This document shows, in pieces, positions 25,647-34,306 of a DNA stretch of 64,000 nucleotides. Location: assembly GCF_900094575.1 (NCBI RefSeq), contig NZ_FMAE01000012.1, positions 1-64,000 of the forward strand, given 5' to 3'. This DNA is from Bradyrhizobium yuanmingense (lineage in GTDB: Bacteria; Pseudomonadota; Alphaproteobacteria; Rhizobiales; Xanthobacteraceae). The translations under genes were made by a program, and so were the position numbers. How positions within the stretch are numbered: position 1 is the first letter of the stretch; every line of letters starts with the position of its first letter. The notes under the pieces are model-generated. The model ran no database searches. It was not told where the DNA came from and worked only from the letters and a program-made list of their open reading frames with translations.

Positions 25647-25755
25647 CCGTCATCGCCAGGCTTGACCGGGCGATCCAGTACTCCGTGACAGCAGTGATTG
25701 AATCGAGACGCCGCTGCGTACTGGATTCCCCGCCTTCGCGGGGAATGACAGCGGT
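25647..25755. repeat. Intergenic palindromic repeat (CCAGTAC type)
   Basis: ATCCAGTAC at 25673-25681 pairs with GTACTGGAT at 25718-25726, inside outer CGTCAT.../...GAATGAC arms. It lies just after the SGNH hydrolase gene and resembles the intergenic repeats common in bradyrhizobia. Confidence 0.65.
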
Positions 25756-25842
25756 GGTTTGATAGGGTTTCCCAACACCGATCATCCCCCACTTCGCCGT
25801 TCCATCGATCCAAAAACAGCATCGATCGATACTGCCTTGAAC

Positions 25843-26038
25843 TTGGACACTTCGCCGCGCGCACCTCTAGGACTCGTGTCGGGCAAACGGCCGAGGCCTA
25901 AGAGTGGCGCGTGATGAGCGCAGTGGCGTCCGCAGCGGACGTGAGGCTGTCTCGCGTCAGCCTGTTCCTCCTGAGGGCTCCCATGGGAGCTTGACCAGGC
26001 AACTCAACGGCGGCCCACAAGGCCGCCGTCTTTGTTTT
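25843..26038 (+). ncRNA. Candidate structured small RNA with promoter and terminator
   Basis: A possible promoter (TTGGAC at 25843-25848, 17 bases, TCTAGG at 25866-25871) would start a transcript near 25878. It would contain stem CGTCCG/CGGACG (25927-25941), stem AGGCT/AGCCT (25944-25963), a perfect 14-base palindrome GCTCCCATGGGAGC (25977-25990) and a terminator ending at 26038, about 160 bases in all. No ORF fills the region. The size is in the range of 6S RNA, but the class cannot be assigned by eye. It could instead be a leader of the LysR gene. Confidence 0.45.
26007..26038 (+). terminator. Intrinsic terminator of the candidate small RNA
   Basis: A perfect 9-bp stem ACGGCGGCC/GGCCGCCGT with loop CACAA is followed by CTTTGTTTT. 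It lies 60 bases before the LysR start and no protein gene ends nearby on this strand, which is what suggests an RNA gene. Confidence 0.85.
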
Positions 26039-26097
26039 GGGGGTGATCGATGCTAGAAGTGCCGGGGAAACGCCTTATTCATCTAAGGCATGTATCG

Positions 26098-27003
26098 ATG
26101 TTCGACCTCAACCAGCTCCGCTGTTTCGTCACGGTGGCGGAGGAATTGCACTTCGGCCGCGCCGCCGTGCGGCTCAACATGACGCAGCCGCCGCTGTCCC
26201 GGCAGATCCAGGTGCTCGAGCACATCATCGACGCGCCGCTCTTGGAGCGCACCAGCCGCTCGGTGCGCCTCACCCCGGCCGGGCGCAGCTTCCTGCCGGA
26301 GGCGCGACGCATCCTCAAGCTTGCCGAAAGCGCTTCGCAGGTGGCCCGCCGCATCGCGCTCGGCAAGACCGGCTCGCTGAAGGTCGGCTTCACCGCGGCC
26401 GCGGCCTATGGCTTCCTGCCCGAACTCATCGCCGCCTGCCGCGCCAAGCTGCCGGAGGTCGATTTCTCTCTGAAGGAGATGGTATCGGGCGATCAGTTCG
26501 AGGCTCTGACTTCTGGCCAGATCGATGCCGGCCTGCTGCGGCCGCCGATCGCGCGGCCCGAGCTTGCCAGCCGCCGCGTCGTCGCCGAGCCGCTGCTCGC
26601 GGCGATCCCGAAGAAGCATCCGCTGGCGAATGCCGACGGCATCACCATCAAGGATTTCGACGACCAGCCCTTCGTGATGTACTCGCCCTATGAGAGCCGC
26701 TACTTCCACGATCTCCTGGTGGCGCTGTTCACCCGCGCCGACGTGCTGCCGCGCTACGTCCAGCATCTCAGCCAGATCCACTCGATCCTCGCGATGGTGC
26801 GCGCCGGCCTCGGCCTCGCCATCGTACCGGCGGCAGCGGCGAGCCTGAAGATCTCCGACGTCCGCCTGCGTCCGCTGAAGCTGCGCACGCGCGTTCCGGT
26901 CGAGCTGTTCATGGTGTGGCGGCGCGAGGACGAGAACCCGCTGCTGTCGGCGCTCGTCAAGATCGCCGGCGAATTGTCCTCCGCGGAGGTGGCGGAGGAT
27001 TGA
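26098..27003 (+). CDS. LysR-type regulator of the hexarate operon
   Basis: The 301-residue protein has an N-terminal winged helix (about 1-60; LNQLRCFVTVAEELHFGRAA, then MTQPPLSRQIQVLE) and a periplasmic-binding-like effector domain. It lies 123 bases upstream of kdgD in the same direction, so it probably responds to glucarate, galactarate or a pathway intermediate; this is positional inference. LysR proteins usually act on T-N11-A sites in the gap in front of the target. The start at 26098 (MFDLNQ) gives the canonical N-terminus; the upstream in-frame ATG at 26050 would add a non-family tail. Confidence 0.88.
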   Translation: MFDLNQLRCFVTVAEELHFGRAAVRLNMTQPPLSRQIQVLEHIIDAPLLERTSRSVRLTPAGRSFLPEARRILKLAESASQVARRIALGKTGSLKVGFTAAAAYGFLPELIAACRAKLPEVDFSLKEMVSGDQFEALTSGQIDAGLLRPPIARPELASRRVVAEPLLAAIPKKHPLANADGITIKDFDDQPFVMYSPYESRYFHDLLVALFTRADVLPRYVQHLSQIHSILAMVRAGLGLAIVPAAAASLKISDVRLRPLKLRTRVPVELFMVWRREDENPLLSALVKIAGELSSAEVAED

Positions 27004-27126
27004 TGCTCAATCCGCATCGGTCGATATAGGCTTTGGCTTGGACGCGCATCGAACGGTCTCCTAAACCACGGCGCATGGACGTGCGGCCTCTGCTTGCGTC
27101 CTCCGCAACACGAGAAGGGAGCGCCC

Positions 27127-28071
27127 ATGAGCAAGATGACCCCGCAGGAAATGGCCCAGAAGATCGGATCGGGCCTCCTGTCCTTCCCCGTCACGCCGTT
27201 CAGGGCGGACTACTCCTTCGACGAGGCGACCTATCGCGCCAACATGGACTGGCTGTGCGGTTATGACGTCGCAGGCCTGTTCGCCGCGGGCGGCACCGGC
27301 GAGTTCTTCTCGCTGACGCCATCAGAAGTTCCGCAGGTCGTGAAGGTCGCCGTCGACGAGACCAAGGGCCGCGTGCCCGTGCTCGCCGGCACCGGCTACG
27401 GCACCGCGATCGCCCGCGAGATCGCGATCGGTGCGGAAAAGGCCGGCGCCGACGGCCTCCTGCTGCTGCCGCCCTATCTCACCCATTCCGAGCAGGAAGG
27501 CCTTGCCGCCCACGTCGAGGCGGTCTGCGCCGCCGTGAAGATCGGCGTCATCGTCTATAACCGTGACAACGCGATCCTGCAGCCCGACACGCTCGCGCGC
27601 CTTGCCGAGCGCTGCCCCAACCTCGTCGGCTACAAGGACGGCATCGGCGACATCGAGCTGATGACCCGCGTCTACACCAAGCTCGGCGATCGTCTCACCT
27701 ATGTCGGCGGCCTGCCGACCGCCGAGACCTTCGCGCTGCCCTATCTCGACATGGGCGTGACGACCTATTCCTCGGCCGTGTTCAACTTCGTGCCGGAATT
27801 CGCCACCAACTTCTACGCCGCGGTGCGCAAGCGCGACCACGCCACGATCCAGGCCGGCCTGAAGGATTTCATCCTGCCGCTGATCGCGATCCGCAATCGC
27901 AAGAAGGGTTACGCGGTCTCGATCATCAAGGCCGGCATGAAGGTGATCGGCCGGGATTCCGGCCCGGTCCGTCCGCCGCTGACTGATCTCACCGAGCAGG
28001 AGATGGCGGAGCTGACCGCACTGGTGCAGAAGCTGCCCGCCGCACGATCGTCACAACAGGCTGCAGAATAG
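27127..28071 (+). CDS. kdgD: 5-dehydro-4-deoxyglucarate dehydratase
   Basis: The 314-residue protein is a class I aldolase-type TIM barrel of the DapA/NanA superfamily. It converts 5-dehydro-4-deoxy-D-glucarate to 2-oxoglutarate semialdehyde with loss of CO2 and water. The GGTGEFFSLTPSE motif, the Tyr-containing VIVYNRDN strand and the Schiff-base Lys in LVGYKDGIGD are all visible, and the C-terminal part matches KdgD rather than DapA. GGGAG precedes the start. It is the first enzyme gene of the operon; gudD follows 24 bases later. Confidence 0.93.
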   Translation: MSKMTPQEMAQKIGSGLLSFPVTPFRADYSFDEATYRANMDWLCGYDVAGLFAAGGTGEFFSLTPSEVPQVVKVAVDETKGRVPVLAGTGYGTAIAREIAIGAEKAGADGLLLLPPYLTHSEQEGLAAHVEAVCAAVKIGVIVYNRDNAILQPDTLARLAERCPNLVGYKDGIGDIELMTRVYTKLGDRLTYVGGLPTAETFALPYLDMGVTTYSSAVFNFVPEFATNFYAAVRKRDHATIQAGLKDFILPLIAIRNRKKGYAVSIIKAGMKVIGRDSGPVRPPLTDLTEQEMAELTALVQKLPAARSSQQAAE

Positions 28072-28095
28072 TAAGACGACACGGAGGAGCCTGCG

Positions 28096-29439
28096 ATGGC
28101 CCAGACTGAGATTTCCGGCGCACCTGTTATCACGGCGATGCAGGTGATCCCGGTCGCTGGCCGCGACAGCATGCTCCTCAACCTGAGCGGCGCGCATGCG
28201 CCGTTCTTCACCCGCAACATCGTCATCCTCACCGACAATGCCGGCCACACCGGCGTCGGCGAGGTGCCGGGCGGGCAGAAGATCTGGCAGACGCTCCAGG
28301 ACGCGCGCGACCTCGTGATCGGAAAGACGGTCGGCGCGATGAACAACATCCTCGCCGATATCCGTACCGCCTTCGCCGACCGCGACGTCGGCGGACGCGG
28401 CAAGCAGACCTTTGATCTTCGCGTGATGATCCATGCGGTCACCGCGATCGAATCCGCGCTGCTCGACCTGCTCGGCCAGCATCTCGGACTGCCCGTCGCA
28501 GCACTGCTTGGCGAAGGCCAGCAGCGCACCAGCGTCGAGACGCTCGGCTATCTCTTCTTCGTTGGCGACCGCCGTAAGTCGAAGCTCGACTACGTGACTG
28601 GCGAGACCGGCAAGCCCGACTGGTTCAACCTCCGCCACCAGGAGGCGATGACGCCAGAGGCCGTGGTGCGGCTTGCGGAGGCGACCCACGACCATTACGG
28701 CTTCGCCGACTTCAAGCTCAAGGGCGGCGTGCTCCGCGGCGAGCAGGAGATCGAGGCGGTTACCGCAATCGCAAAACGCTTCCCCAGCGCGCGCGTCACG
28801 CTGGACCCCAACGGCGCCTGGTCGCTCGATGAGGCGATCGGCCTCTGCAAGGGCATGCATGGCATCCTCGCTTATGCCGAGGACCCCTGCGGCGCCGAGG
28901 CCGGCTTCTCCGGCCGCGAGATCATGGCCGAGTTCCGCCGCGCCACCGGCCTGCCGACCGCCACCAACATGATCGCCACGGACTGGCGGCAGCTCTCCCA
29001 TGCGCTGCGGCTCGGGGCCGTGGACATCCCTTTGGCCGATCCCCATTTCTGGACCATGCAAGGCTCGGTGCGCGTGGCCCAGACCTGCCGTGACAACGGC
29101 CTGACCTGGGGCTCGCACTCCAACAACCATTTCGACATTTCGCTTGCCATGTTCACCCATGTCGGCGCCGCCGCCCCCGGCAAGGTCACCGCGATCGACA
29201 CCCACTGGATCTGGCAGGACGGTCAAGCGCTGACGAAGGAGCCGCTCCAGATCAAGGGTGGCAAGATCGCCGTCCCGGACCGCCCGGGCCTCGGCATCGA
29301 GATCGACCGCCCCGCCATCGAGGCCGCGCACGAGCTCTACAAGAAGCATGGACTTGGGGGGCGGGATGACGCTATGGCCATGCAGGACTTGATCCCCGGC
29401 TGGACGTTTGACGACAAGCGTCCCTGCCTCGTGCGTTAG
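28096..29439 (+). CDS. gudD: Glucarate dehydratase
   Basis: The 447-residue enolase-superfamily enzyme dehydrates D-glucarate to 5-dehydro-4-deoxy-D-glucarate. Seen are the N-terminal capping domain, the KxK-like FKLKGGVLRG on barrel strand 2, metal-binding acids in VTLDPNGAWS, AYAEDPCG and ATNMIATDW, and the His-Asn pair in GSHSNNHFD. Length is that of characterised GudD. It sits between kdgD and the semialdehyde dehydrogenase gene with short gaps of 24 and 23 bases, as expected for an operon. Confidence 0.95.
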   Translation: MAQTEISGAPVITAMQVIPVAGRDSMLLNLSGAHAPFFTRNIVILTDNAGHTGVGEVPGGQKIWQTLQDARDLVIGKTVGAMNNILADIRTAFADRDVGGRGKQTFDLRVMIHAVTAIESALLDLLGQHLGLPVAALLGEGQQRTSVETLGYLFFVGDRRKSKLDYVTGETGKPDWFNLRHQEAMTPEAVVRLAEATHDHYGFADFKLKGGVLRGEQEIEAVTAIAKRFPSARVTLDPNGAWSLDEAIGLCKGMHGILAYAEDPCGAEAGFSGREIMAEFRRATGLPTATNMIATDWRQLSHALRLGAVDIPLADPHFWTMQGSVRVAQTCRDNGLTWGSHSNNHFDISLAMFTHVGAAAPGKVTAIDTHWIWQDGQALTKEPLQIKGGKIAVPDRPGLGIEIDRPAIEAAHELYKKHGLGGRDDAMAMQDLIPGWTFDDKRPCLVR

Positions 29440-29462
29440 AAACGTTCCCCTGGAGGAAAAAG

Positions 29463-30911
29463 ATGACAGCGATCCTGAAGAACTTCATCGGCGGCGAATG
29501 GGTCGACGGCTCCGGCGTCACCAGGAACATCAATCCCTCCAACACCAATGATCTCGTCGGCGAATATGCCAAGGCCGACAAGGCGCAGACCGAGAAGGCG
29601 ATCGCCGCCGCGAAGGCCGCCTTCCCCGCCTGGGCGCAGTCGACCCCGCAGGCGCGCTACGACGCGCTCAACAAGATCTCGACTGAAATCCTCGCCCGTA
29701 AGGAAGAGCTCGGCCGCCTGCTCGCGCGCGAGGAAGGCAAGACCCTCCCCGAAGGCATCGGCGAGGTCGCCCGCGCCGGCCAGATCTTCGCGTTCTTCGC
29801 CGGCGAAGCGCTGCGCCTGATCGGCGAGAAGGGCGCCTCGGTGCGTCCCGGCCTCGACGTCGAGCTCACCCGTGAGCCGGTCGGCGTCGTCGGCATGATC
29901 ACGCCCTGGAATTTCCCGATCGCGATCCCCGCCTGGAAGATCGCGCCGGCGCTCTGCTACGGCAACACCGTGGTGTTCAAGCCGGCCGAGCTGGTGCCCG
30001 GCTCGGCGCATGCGCTGTCTGAGATCATCACCCGCTCCGGCATTCCCGCTGGCGTGTTCAACCTCGTCGTCGGCTCCGGCTCGGTGGTCGGCCAGACCCT
30101 GCTCGAGCATCCGGACGTCGCCGCGATCTCCTTCACCGGCTCGGTGCAGACGGGACGCAAGATCGCGCAGGCCTGCGTGCTCTCGAACCCCATGAAGAAG
30201 TTCCAGCTCGAGATGGGCGGCAAGAACCCGCTGGTCGTGCTCGACGACGCCGACCTCAAGACTGCCGTCGAGGTCGCCGTCAACGGCGCTTATTTCTCGA
30301 CCGGCCAGCGCTGCACCGCCTCGTCCCGCCTGATCGTCACCGAGGGCATCCACGACCGCTTCGTCGCCGCCATGGCCGAGCGCCTGAACAGCCTGTCGGT
30401 CGACGATGCGCTCAAGGCCGGCGTGCATATCGGCCCGGTGGTCGACCAGAACCAGCTCGACCAGGACCTCCGCTACATCAAGATCGGCCAGGACGAAGGC
30501 GCCAAGCTCGCCTTCGGCGGCGAGCTGCTAAAGCGCGAGAATCCCGGCCACTATCTCCAGCCGGCGCTGTTCACCGAAGCCAACAACAACATGCGCATCG
30601 CGCGTGAGGAGATTTTTGGCCCGGTCGCCGCCGTCATTCGTACGAAGAATTACGAAGAGGCGCTCGCCATCTCCAACGACACCGAGTTCGGCCTCGCCTC
30701 CGGCATCTGCACCACCAGCCTGAAATACGCATCGCATTACAAGCGCAATAGCGAGTCCGGCATGGTGATGGTCAATCTGCCGACTGCCGGCGTCGACTAT
30801 CACGTGCCGTTCGGTGGCCGGAAGGGCTCGAGCTACGGCGCCCGTGAGCAGGGCTCCTACGCGCGCGAGTTCTACACCACGGTGAAGACGGCTTACACGT
30901 TCCCGGGCTGA
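29463..30911 (+). CDS. 2-oxoglutarate semialdehyde (2,5-dioxovalerate) dehydrogenase
   Basis: The 482-residue aldehyde dehydrogenase has the catalytic Cys in FSTGQRCTASSR (about 285) and the general-base Glu in LEMGGKNPLVVLDDAD (about 251), with FTGSVQTGRKI for NAD(P) binding. By family resemblance and its place after kdgD and gudD it oxidises 2-oxoglutarate semialdehyde to 2-oxoglutarate, the last step of hexarate catabolism. GGAGG precedes the start. A 140-base palindromic repeat lies between this gene and garD. Confidence 0.92.
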   Translation: MTAILKNFIGGEWVDGSGVTRNINPSNTNDLVGEYAKADKAQTEKAIAAAKAAFPAWAQSTPQARYDALNKISTEILARKEELGRLLAREEGKTLPEGIGEVARAGQIFAFFAGEALRLIGEKGASVRPGLDVELTREPVGVVGMITPWNFPIAIPAWKIAPALCYGNTVVFKPAELVPGSAHALSEIITRSGIPAGVFNLVVGSGSVVGQTLLEHPDVAAISFTGSVQTGRKIAQACVLSNPMKKFQLEMGGKNPLVVLDDADLKTAVEVAVNGAYFSTGQRCTASSRLIVTEGIHDRFVAAMAERLNSLSVDDALKAGVHIGPVVDQNQLDQDLRYIKIGQDEGAKLAFGGELLKRENPGHYLQPALFTEANNNMRIAREEIFGPVAAVIRTKNYEEALAISNDTEFGLASGICTTSLKYASHYKRNSESGMVMVNLPTAGVDYHVPFGGRKGSSYGAREQGSYAREFYTTVKTAYTFPG

Positions 30912-30917
30912 GATATC

Positions 30918-31057
30918 GTAGGGTGGGTTAGCCCGCGGCTGCGCGTAGCGCAGTCCGCTGGCGTAACCCACCTCTTCTGCTTTCCGCAGATACAGACATT
31001 GGTGGGTTACGCCGAGTGATTGCGCTTCCGCGCAATCACGGGGCTAACCCACCCTAC
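30918..31057. repeat. 140-base nested palindromic repeat inside the hexarate operon
   Basis: The ends are perfect 16-base inverted repeats (30918-30933 with 31042-31057, GTAGGGTGGGTTAGCC). Inside, GCGTAACCCACC (30961-30972) pairs with GGTGGGTTACGC (31001-31012), and further palindromic steps flank these. Transcribed, it would fold into a long hairpin between the dehydrogenase gene and garD and may lower expression of garD or change mRNA stability. Confidence 0.85.
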
Positions 31058-31072
31058 ACTTCGGAGTCCTCG

Positions 31073-32614
31073 ATGGACCAGGACGTCGCAGCGAAAGAGC
31101 AGCCCCGCTACATCAAGCTCAACGAGCGCGACAATGTCGCGATCGTGGTCAATGATTTCGGGCTCCCCGCCGGCGCGCGCTTTGCCAGCGGCCTGACGTT
31201 GCGCGCCTTCGTGCCGCAGGGACACAAGACCGCGCTGGTCGACATCGCGGAAGGCGAACCGATCGTCCGCTATGGCGAGATCATCGGCTACGCGCTGTCG
31301 CCGATCCTGGCCGGCGAATGGGTGGACGAGGCGCGCATCCGCATGCCGGAGGCCCCTGCCCTCGACAAGCTCGAAATCTCGACCGCCGTCCCCGCACCGC
31401 TGCCGCCGCTCGAAGGCTTCACCTTCGAGGGCTACCGCAATCCGGATGGTTCGGTCGGCACCAAGAACATCCTCGGCATCTCCTCCTCCGTGCAATGCGT
31501 CAAGGGCACGATGGAATATGCGGTGAAGCGCATCCGCGCCGAGCTGCTGCCGAAATATCCGAACGTGGATGACGTCGTGCCGCTGACGCACGCCTATGGC
31601 TGCGGCGTCGCCATCACCGCGCCCGACGCGGTGGTGCCGATCCGCACCCTGCAGAACCTCGCGCTCAACCCGAATTTCGGCGGGGAGATCCTCGTTGTCG
31701 GCCTCGGCTGCGAGAAGCTCGCGCCCGAACGCCTGGTGCCGGAAGGCGTCGGTGACGCCATCGTGCGAATGCAGGACGAGGCTTTCGACGGCTTTGGCGC
31801 GATCGTCGAGGCGATCATGACCCAGGCCGAGGCGCGGCTGAAGGTGCTCAACGCCCGCAAGCGCGAGACCTGCCCGGCGTCCGACCTTGTGATCGGCCTG
31901 CAATGCGGCGGCAGCGATGCCTTCTCCGGCGTCACTGCCAATCCCGCCGTCGGCTTCGCCGCGGACCTCCTGGTGCGCGCCGGCGCCACCGTGATGTTCT
32001 CGGAAGTGACTGAAGTGCGCGACGCGATCCAGCTGCTCACCCGCCGCGCCATCAACGAGGACGTCGGCCGCGCGCTGGTGCGCGAGATGGCTTGGTACGA
32101 TTCCTATCTCGCCCGCGGTGGCGCCGACCGCAGCGCCAACACCACGCCCGGCAACAAGAAGGGCGGCCTTGCCAACATCGTGGAGAAATCGCTGGGCTCG
32201 ATCGTCAAGTCCGGCTCGAGCGCAATTGCCGGCGTGCTCTCGCCCGGCGAGAAGGCGACGCAGAAGGGCATGCTGTTCGCCGCGACACCCGCCTCCGACT
32301 TCATCTGCGGCACGCTGCAGCTCGCCTCGGGCATGACGTTGCAAGTTTTCACCACCGGCCGTGGCACGCCCTATGGCCTCGCGGCAGCACCGGTGATCAA
32401 GGTCGCGACGCGCAGCGAGCTCGCGCGGCGCTGGAAAGACCTGATCGACCTCGACGCCGGCAAGATCGCAACCGGCGAGAAGTCCATCGAGGAGACCGGC
32501 TGGGACCTGTTCCGCCTGATCCTCGATGTCGCCAGCGGCCGAACCAAACCCTGGTCGGACCGCTGGGGCATCCACAACGACCTCACGCTGTTCAATCCCG
32601 CGCCGGTGACCTAA
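31073..32614 (+). CDS. garD: Galactarate dehydratase (UxaA family)
   Basis: The 513-residue protein belongs to the UxaA/GarD family. The N-terminal SAF-like domain (about 20-110) is followed by the large domain with GYRNPDGSVGTKNIL, LTHAYGCGVAI, VVGLGCEKL and LQCGGSDAFSGVTANPA. It dehydrates D-galactarate (meso-galactarate) to 5-dehydro-4-deoxyglucarate, so both hexarates feed KdgD in this operon. The start at 31073 (MDQDV) is taken over 31016, which lies inside the repeat. Its stop codon is the first triplet of a second copy of the TAAAGCG repeat. Confidence 0.93.
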   Translation: MDQDVAAKEQPRYIKLNERDNVAIVVNDFGLPAGARFASGLTLRAFVPQGHKTALVDIAEGEPIVRYGEIIGYALSPILAGEWVDEARIRMPEAPALDKLEISTAVPAPLPPLEGFTFEGYRNPDGSVGTKNILGISSSVQCVKGTMEYAVKRIRAELLPKYPNVDDVVPLTHAYGCGVAITAPDAVVPIRTLQNLALNPNFGGEILVVGLGCEKLAPERLVPEGVGDAIVRMQDEAFDGFGAIVEAIMTQAEARLKVLNARKRETCPASDLVIGLQCGGSDAFSGVTANPAVGFAADLLVRAGATVMFSEVTEVRDAIQLLTRRAINEDVGRALVREMAWYDSYLARGGADRSANTTPGNKKGGLANIVEKSLGSIVKSGSSAIAGVLSPGEKATQKGMLFAATPASDFICGTLQLASGMTLQVFTTGRGTPYGLAAAPVIKVATRSELARRWKDLIDLDAGKIATGEKSIEETGWDLFRLILDVASGRTKPWSDRWGIHNDLTLFNPAPVT

Positions 32615-32663
32615 AGCGTTTCCGAGCGAAGTGGGTCCCGGTTCGCGTCAAGAAAACGCGTCA
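32612..32663. repeat. Stop-codon-overlapping intergenic repeat, copy 2
   Basis: This element starts TAAAGCGTTTCCGAGCG and ends AAAACGCGTCA, nearly the same as copy 1 at 17765-17816 in opposite orientation. Its TAA is the garD stop codon. Confidence 0.8.
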
Positions 32664-32674
32664 AAACAGAACCG

Positions 32675-33415
32675 TCACTGTCCCTCGATCAAGTGCATGT
32701 CGCCCAGCGTGAGCGGCAGGCTTCGGACGATGAGGTTCGCGATCGCCGCACGCAGCCGTTCGCTCGAACCCGCGTCCTCGAACGTCGCTTCGATCGGTCC
32801 GCTCGGGCCGGCGATCCGTACCGTTCCAGTGTTGTCGAGCGGCGCGGCCGCCCTCTTCTCGATCACGTCGAACGACTTGCCCTCGATGATGCGAACCTCG
32901 TACAAGGCGTGGATCAGTCCGTAATCCGCAAGCAGCGTCCGATATTCGGCGAACCCGACGCCCTCGACATTGCGGCCGTTTCCAAGCTTCGATCTCGCCC
33001 GGGTGATGACGATATATGCGTCCAGTCCCTGCGGCGTGACATCGCTGCGAACCAGCTCCTTGAACGGGTCGCTCCGCAGCAGATTGACCGGCGCGACCGC
33101 CGAATCCCTGATTGCGGCGAAGGCCGCGCGCCGGTAGCTCACCGGCTGCACATGAAACCGTCCGCTCAGCAGCTTCGTCGCCTGCTGGACGATCAGCTCG
33201 TCCAGCCCCCATGCGCCGATCGAGGCGGTCCGCGCGGCGTTGTCGAGCCCGGTCAGGCCGGCTCGCGTCAGGCTGATCTCCTCGCCGATCGCCGAGATGA
33301 TGCCGACGGTCTTGATCGCCTGGAGCCGGCTCGCACGCGTCTCGAACGCCGCGGCGGCACCGAGCGCGACGCTGGCGATCGCGCAGGCGAGAGTTAGGAT
33401 GATCTTGCCGCGCAT
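32675..33415 (-). CDS. Exported protein of unknown function, MipA operon
   Basis: The 246-residue protein starts with a signal-peptide-like MRGKIILTLACAIASVALGAAAA. The rest is an alpha/beta domain (IISAIGEEISLTRAG, then AYIVITRARSKLGNGRNVEGVG and ALYEVRIIEGKSFDVIEK) with no family I recognise. It begins three bases after the stop of the MipA-like outer-membrane protein gene, so the two are co-transcribed and probably work in the same envelope process. Periplasmic location is inferred. Confidence 0.75.
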   Translation of the reverse strand: MRGKIILTLACAIASVALGAAAAFETRASRLQAIKTVGIISAIGEEISLTRAGLTGLDNAARTASIGAWGLDELIVQQATKLLSGRFHVQPVSYRRAAFAAIRDSAVAPVNLLRSDPFKELVRSDVTPQGLDAYIVITRARSKLGNGRNVEGVGFAEYRTLLADYGLIHALYEVRIIEGKSFDVIEKRAAAPLDNTGTVRIAGPSGPIEATFEDAGSSERLRAAIANLIVRSLPLTLGDMHLIEGQ

Positions 33416-33418
33416 GGT

Positions 33419-34306
33419 CTATCGGATCCTGAAATCGAACGAATAGGACGCACCGAGACCGACGGTGGTCTGGTTAGAGGATCCCCGCAGCTTCACCAGC
33501 GGGCTGTCCGCGACATCGCCGAGCAGCTTCTGGTACTCGACATAGGCGTGGACCTCCCACTGCGGGTTGATGCGGTAGGAGATCTGGCTGCCGAAACCGA
33601 CCGAGTGCGCACCGCCTCTGGCATCGTATCTCGGAAGCCCCGATGCCAGCGCCTGCACGGCATCGACGCCGAAATACGGCGCAGTGGCATTGGTGCTCTT
33701 CCAGGTGAAGCGCGGGCCGGCCGAGATCGTCAGCCTTTGAATCAGCGGCACGATGACGTCGGCAGATACATCCGCGACGGTGCCGGTATGGCCGCCCATG
33801 CCCTGGCGCAACTCGCTGCGCAGGCGCAGCCAGTCGACCGGATAATACTCCACGAAGCCGCCGAGCTCATAGGCGGCGTCGACATTGCCAAGGCCGGTCA
33901 GCTCGGCATATTTGTCGGCCTTCCTTGAGGCGACGTATTTGAACGCGGGGCCGGCGCGAAAATGGCCGATGTCGAGCAGCGCGATGCTGGCGCTGTCGCG
34001 CGGTCCGCGAAACTGGTCGATCGATCCGGCGCGGCGGATGGAGAAGATCGGGATCGGAAGAAACTTCCCGTTGTTCGATCCCACGAACTCGGGCCTGTAT
34101 TCGCCGCCGATTCCGACCATGACGGTCCAGTTTCCCGACGGCGAGGGCAGCATCGGCAGCTCCAATGGCGGCGCTGGCAGCGTGAAGGCGGTCTGCGCCG
34201 AGACTGATGGCGCAGTCGCCATGATCGCACCGAGTGCGGCGAGACAGGCGGTCGTCCGCCGCACAATCGCCGCGAGGCGGAGAGCGGCTTCTTCGAAATC
34301 ATTCAT
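33419..34306 (-). CDS. MipA/OmpV family outer-membrane protein
   Basis: The 295-residue protein has an N-terminal export signal (about 10-38, ending SVSAQ) and a beta-barrel with the MipA/OmpV pattern: VMVGIGGEYRPEFVGSNN, ADVIVPLIQRLTISAGPRFTW, and a C-terminal VGLGASYSFDFRIR strand ending in an aromatic-basic residue pair. MipA in E. coli is a scaffold for murein-synthesising enzymes, whereas OmpV-type relatives are porin-like; the role here is open. The gene is divergent from a response regulator gene across duplicated direct repeats, so it is probably that regulator's target. Confidence 0.85.
   Translation of the reverse strand: MNDFEEAALRLAAIVRRTTACLAALGAIMATAPSVSAQTAFTLPAPPLELPMLPSPSGNWTVMVGIGGEYRPEFVGSNNGKFLPIPIFSIRRAGSIDQFRGPRDSASIALLDIGHFRAGPAFKYVASRKADKYAELTGLGNVDAAYELGGFVEYYPVDWLRLRSELRQGMGGHTGTVADVSADVIVPLIQRLTISAGPRFTWKSTNATAPYFGVDAVQALASGLPRYDARGGAHSVGFGSQISYRINPQWEVHAYVEYQKLLGDVADSPLVKLRGSSNQTTVGLGASYSFDFRIR

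Noticed and set aside
30915..31066. Insertion sequence in the hexarate operon
   Set aside because: It has terminal inverted repeats but is only about 140 bases, has no transposase and no clear target duplication, so it is listed as a repeat.
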